The translations under genes and the position numbers were made by a program. DNA of 6,903 bases from DRVV01 sp038868255 (GTDB taxonomy: Archaea; Thermoproteota; Bathyarchaeia; Bathyarchaeales; Bathycorpusculaceae): positions 1-6,903 of the forward strand of contig JAWCTJ010000068.1 of the NCBI GenBank assembly GCA_038868255.1, written 5' to 3'. Every line of letters begins with the position of its first letter. Within the stretch, counting starts at the first letter, position 1. Positions 5,683 through 6,903 of this stretch are shown here, piece by piece. The notes under the pieces were generated by a model, which did no database searches, was not told the DNA's origin, and saw only the letters and a list, made by a program, of their open reading frames with translations.

Positions 5683-6837
5683 GTGGAAGAATTGATTGAA
5701 AGGAAGTTGATAATGCTTCCAGGACCCACTAACGTTCCTGAAAGGGTACTATATGCGATGATCCAGCCTATAATAAACCATAGAGGAGTGGAGTTCCATG
5801 ATCTTTACGCTGAAATTGAGGAGAATCTAAAGTATGTATTTCAAACCAAAAATGATGTTTTTGTCCTATCCGCTTCTGGAACTGGTGGTGTTGAGTGCGC
5901 AGTTAGCAATCTGATCAGTCATGGAGAAAAAGTAATAGTTCCGATTTTTGGGGTTTTCAGCAAGCGATTAGCTGAAACGGTTAGACGTAGGGGAGGAATC
6001 CCGATAGAGCTGAATTTTCCCCTAGGAACGGCGCCCAAAGCCTCTGCTATAAGAGATGTTGCTGAAAAAGAGTCGGATGCAAAAGCTATATTTATTGTGT
6101 ATAACGAAACTTCAACAGGAGTTGTTGTCCGTGAGCTCCCGGAAATCGCAAGAATAGCTGAAGAGAATCATATGCTTATTGGAGTTGACGCGGTTTCAGT
6201 GCTTGGAGGTGACAAACTTCCAGTTGATGAATGGAAAATTGATGTCTGCGTGACTGGGAGTCAGAAATGCCTGTTTTGTCCACCTGGGCTGTCTATGATT
6301 TCCGTGAGCCCCAAAGCATGGGATAAGATTGAAAAGACGAGTAATAAGCCAATGTATTTTGATTTATCATTAATTAGGGAGTATGCCGCTAAGAAGGAGA
6401 CACCATTTACCCCTGCAATTCCGCTTTTTTACGCATTAAACGAAGCTCTTAAAATGATTAAAGAGGAAGGATTGGAAAGAAGCATCAAAAGACATAGTAA
6501 ATGCGCAGAAGTCTTCTATAATGCAATAGAGGCTTATGGAATGACCGCCTTTCCAAAAGAAAAGGAGAACCGCTCAAACACGGTGATCGCAGTAAACGTT
6601 CCTGAAGGAATAAACGAAAATCTTGTGCGCAGCATAATGCGGGACAAATACGGCGTGGTGATCGCCAGCGGAATGAGTGAACTAAAGGGGAAGATCTTTA
6701 GAATAGGGATTATGGGAAGGGTCACACAGGCAGAAATTATGATGACTTTAAGCGCGCTTGGAAATGCATTGAAGGAAACAGGATACAGCGTAAACCTTGA
6801 GGCGGGGGTTGAAGCAGCAAACAAGATCTTTCAATGA
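5683..6837 (+). CDS. Class V aminotransferase, serine-pyruvate / alanine-glyoxylate type
   Basis: This is a PLP-dependent aminotransferase of fold type I, 384 residues, the usual length for the family. It moves amino groups between serine, alanine or a similar donor and glyoxylate or pyruvate. MLPGPTNVPERVL (11-23) is the family's N-terminal signature. SASGTGG (63-69) binds the cofactor phosphate, NETSTG (141-146) and Asp169 in GVDAVS contact the ring, and Lys195 in TGSQK is the Schiff-base lysine. Arg340 in FRIGIMG is the expected substrate-carboxylate arginine. TPAIPLFYALNEAL (243-256) is also typical. The start is a GTG, the only plausible start in the frame between the upstream TAA at 5662 and the conserved region. 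GAGG at 5677-5680 is close to it. A TTG at 5692 is a weaker alternative. Its exact donor, and whether it serves glycine/serine metabolism or another route, cannot be told from sequence. Confidence 0.94.
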   Translation: MEELIERKLIMLPGPTNVPERVLYAMIQPIINHRGVEFHDLYAEIEENLKYVFQTKNDVFVLSASGTGGVECAVSNLISHGEKVIVPIFGVFSKRLAETVRRRGGIPIELNFPLGTAPKASAIRDVAEKESDAKAIFIVYNETSTGVVVRELPEIARIAEENHMLIGVDAVSVLGGDKLPVDEWKIDVCVTGSQKCLFCPPGLSMISVSPKAWDKIEKTSNKPMYFDLSLIREYAAKKETPFTPAIPLFYALNEALKMIKEEGLERSIKRHSKCAEVFYNAIEAYGMTAFPKEKENRSNTVIAVNVPEGINENLVRSIMRDKYGVVIASGMSELKGKIFRIGIMGRVTQAEIMMTLSALGNALKETGYSVNLEAGVEAANKIFQ

Positions 6838-6903
6838 ATCTTAAGCGCTGATTCTAGAGTTTAACGCATTCGTGACATTTATATTCGCAAGCACTTTCAA
6901 GTT

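Noticed and set aside
6534..6824. Minus-strand open frame opposite the 3' part of the aminotransferase
   Set aside because: It mirrors conserved aminotransferase coding sequence and has a shadow-like composition.
6838..6903. Possible promoter (ATTTATATTC near 6876-6885) for a gene beyond the right edge
   Set aside because: The A/T-rich stretch is short and no downstream start is in view, so spacing cannot be tested.

Overview
The window looks like a piece of an uncultured archaeal genome. The evidence is: A/T-rich TATA-like boxes at the expected distance upstream of several starts, at least one gene with essentially no 5' leader, T-run terminators without hairpins, and a CbiZ-type corrinoid-salvage gene, a route first described in archaea. 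A Bathyarchaeia-like or other Thermoproteota host would fit, but this is an inference from gene style and not a placement.

Layout, left to right. (1) A 5'-complete, 3'-truncated gene on the minus strand (358 codons visible, running off the left edge) encodes a B12-binding-domain radical SAM protein. (2) Divergent from it, on the plus strand, is an uncharacterised 299-residue protein with a CxCPRC metal knuckle and a TIM-barrel glycosidase-like pattern (called paralogue A here). (3) Convergent with A is a minus-strand pair: a small 2x[4Fe-4S] ferredoxin followed closely by cbiZ (adenosylcobinamide amidohydrolase), which carries an unexplained C-terminal extension of about 130 residues. (4) Divergent from the ferredoxin, across a gap of only about 60 bp, is paralogue B. 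It aligns with A without a gap over about 220 residues at about 40% identity. (5) Convergent with B, and overlapping it by 29 bp, is a minus-strand nitrilase-superfamily amidohydrolase. (6) On the plus strand follow a 99-residue membrane protein of unknown function and a class V serine/alanine-glyoxylate-type aminotransferase.

How they may work together. Two genes concern corrinoids directly: the radical SAM protein has a B12-binding domain, and CbiZ recycles imported cobinamides. The ferredoxin upstream of cbiZ is an unusual operon partner for a hydrolase and may supply electrons to a corrinoid or another redox step. The A/B pair brackets the ferredoxin-cbiZ unit. This bracketed four-gene block, A > < cbiZ-ferredoxin < > B, is the best candidate in the window for an undescribed system. 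Nothing in the sequence proves that the genes share a pathway. The nitrilase and aminotransferase look like ordinary nitrogen and amino-acid metabolism genes.

There is no gene-free stretch over 300 bp. The intergenic gaps (1075-1218, 2119-2152, 3485-3544, 5181-5273, 5574-5682, 6838-6903) hold promoters, terminators or nothing recognisable. I saw no tRNA, rRNA, CRISPR array, insertion sequence or long repeat.
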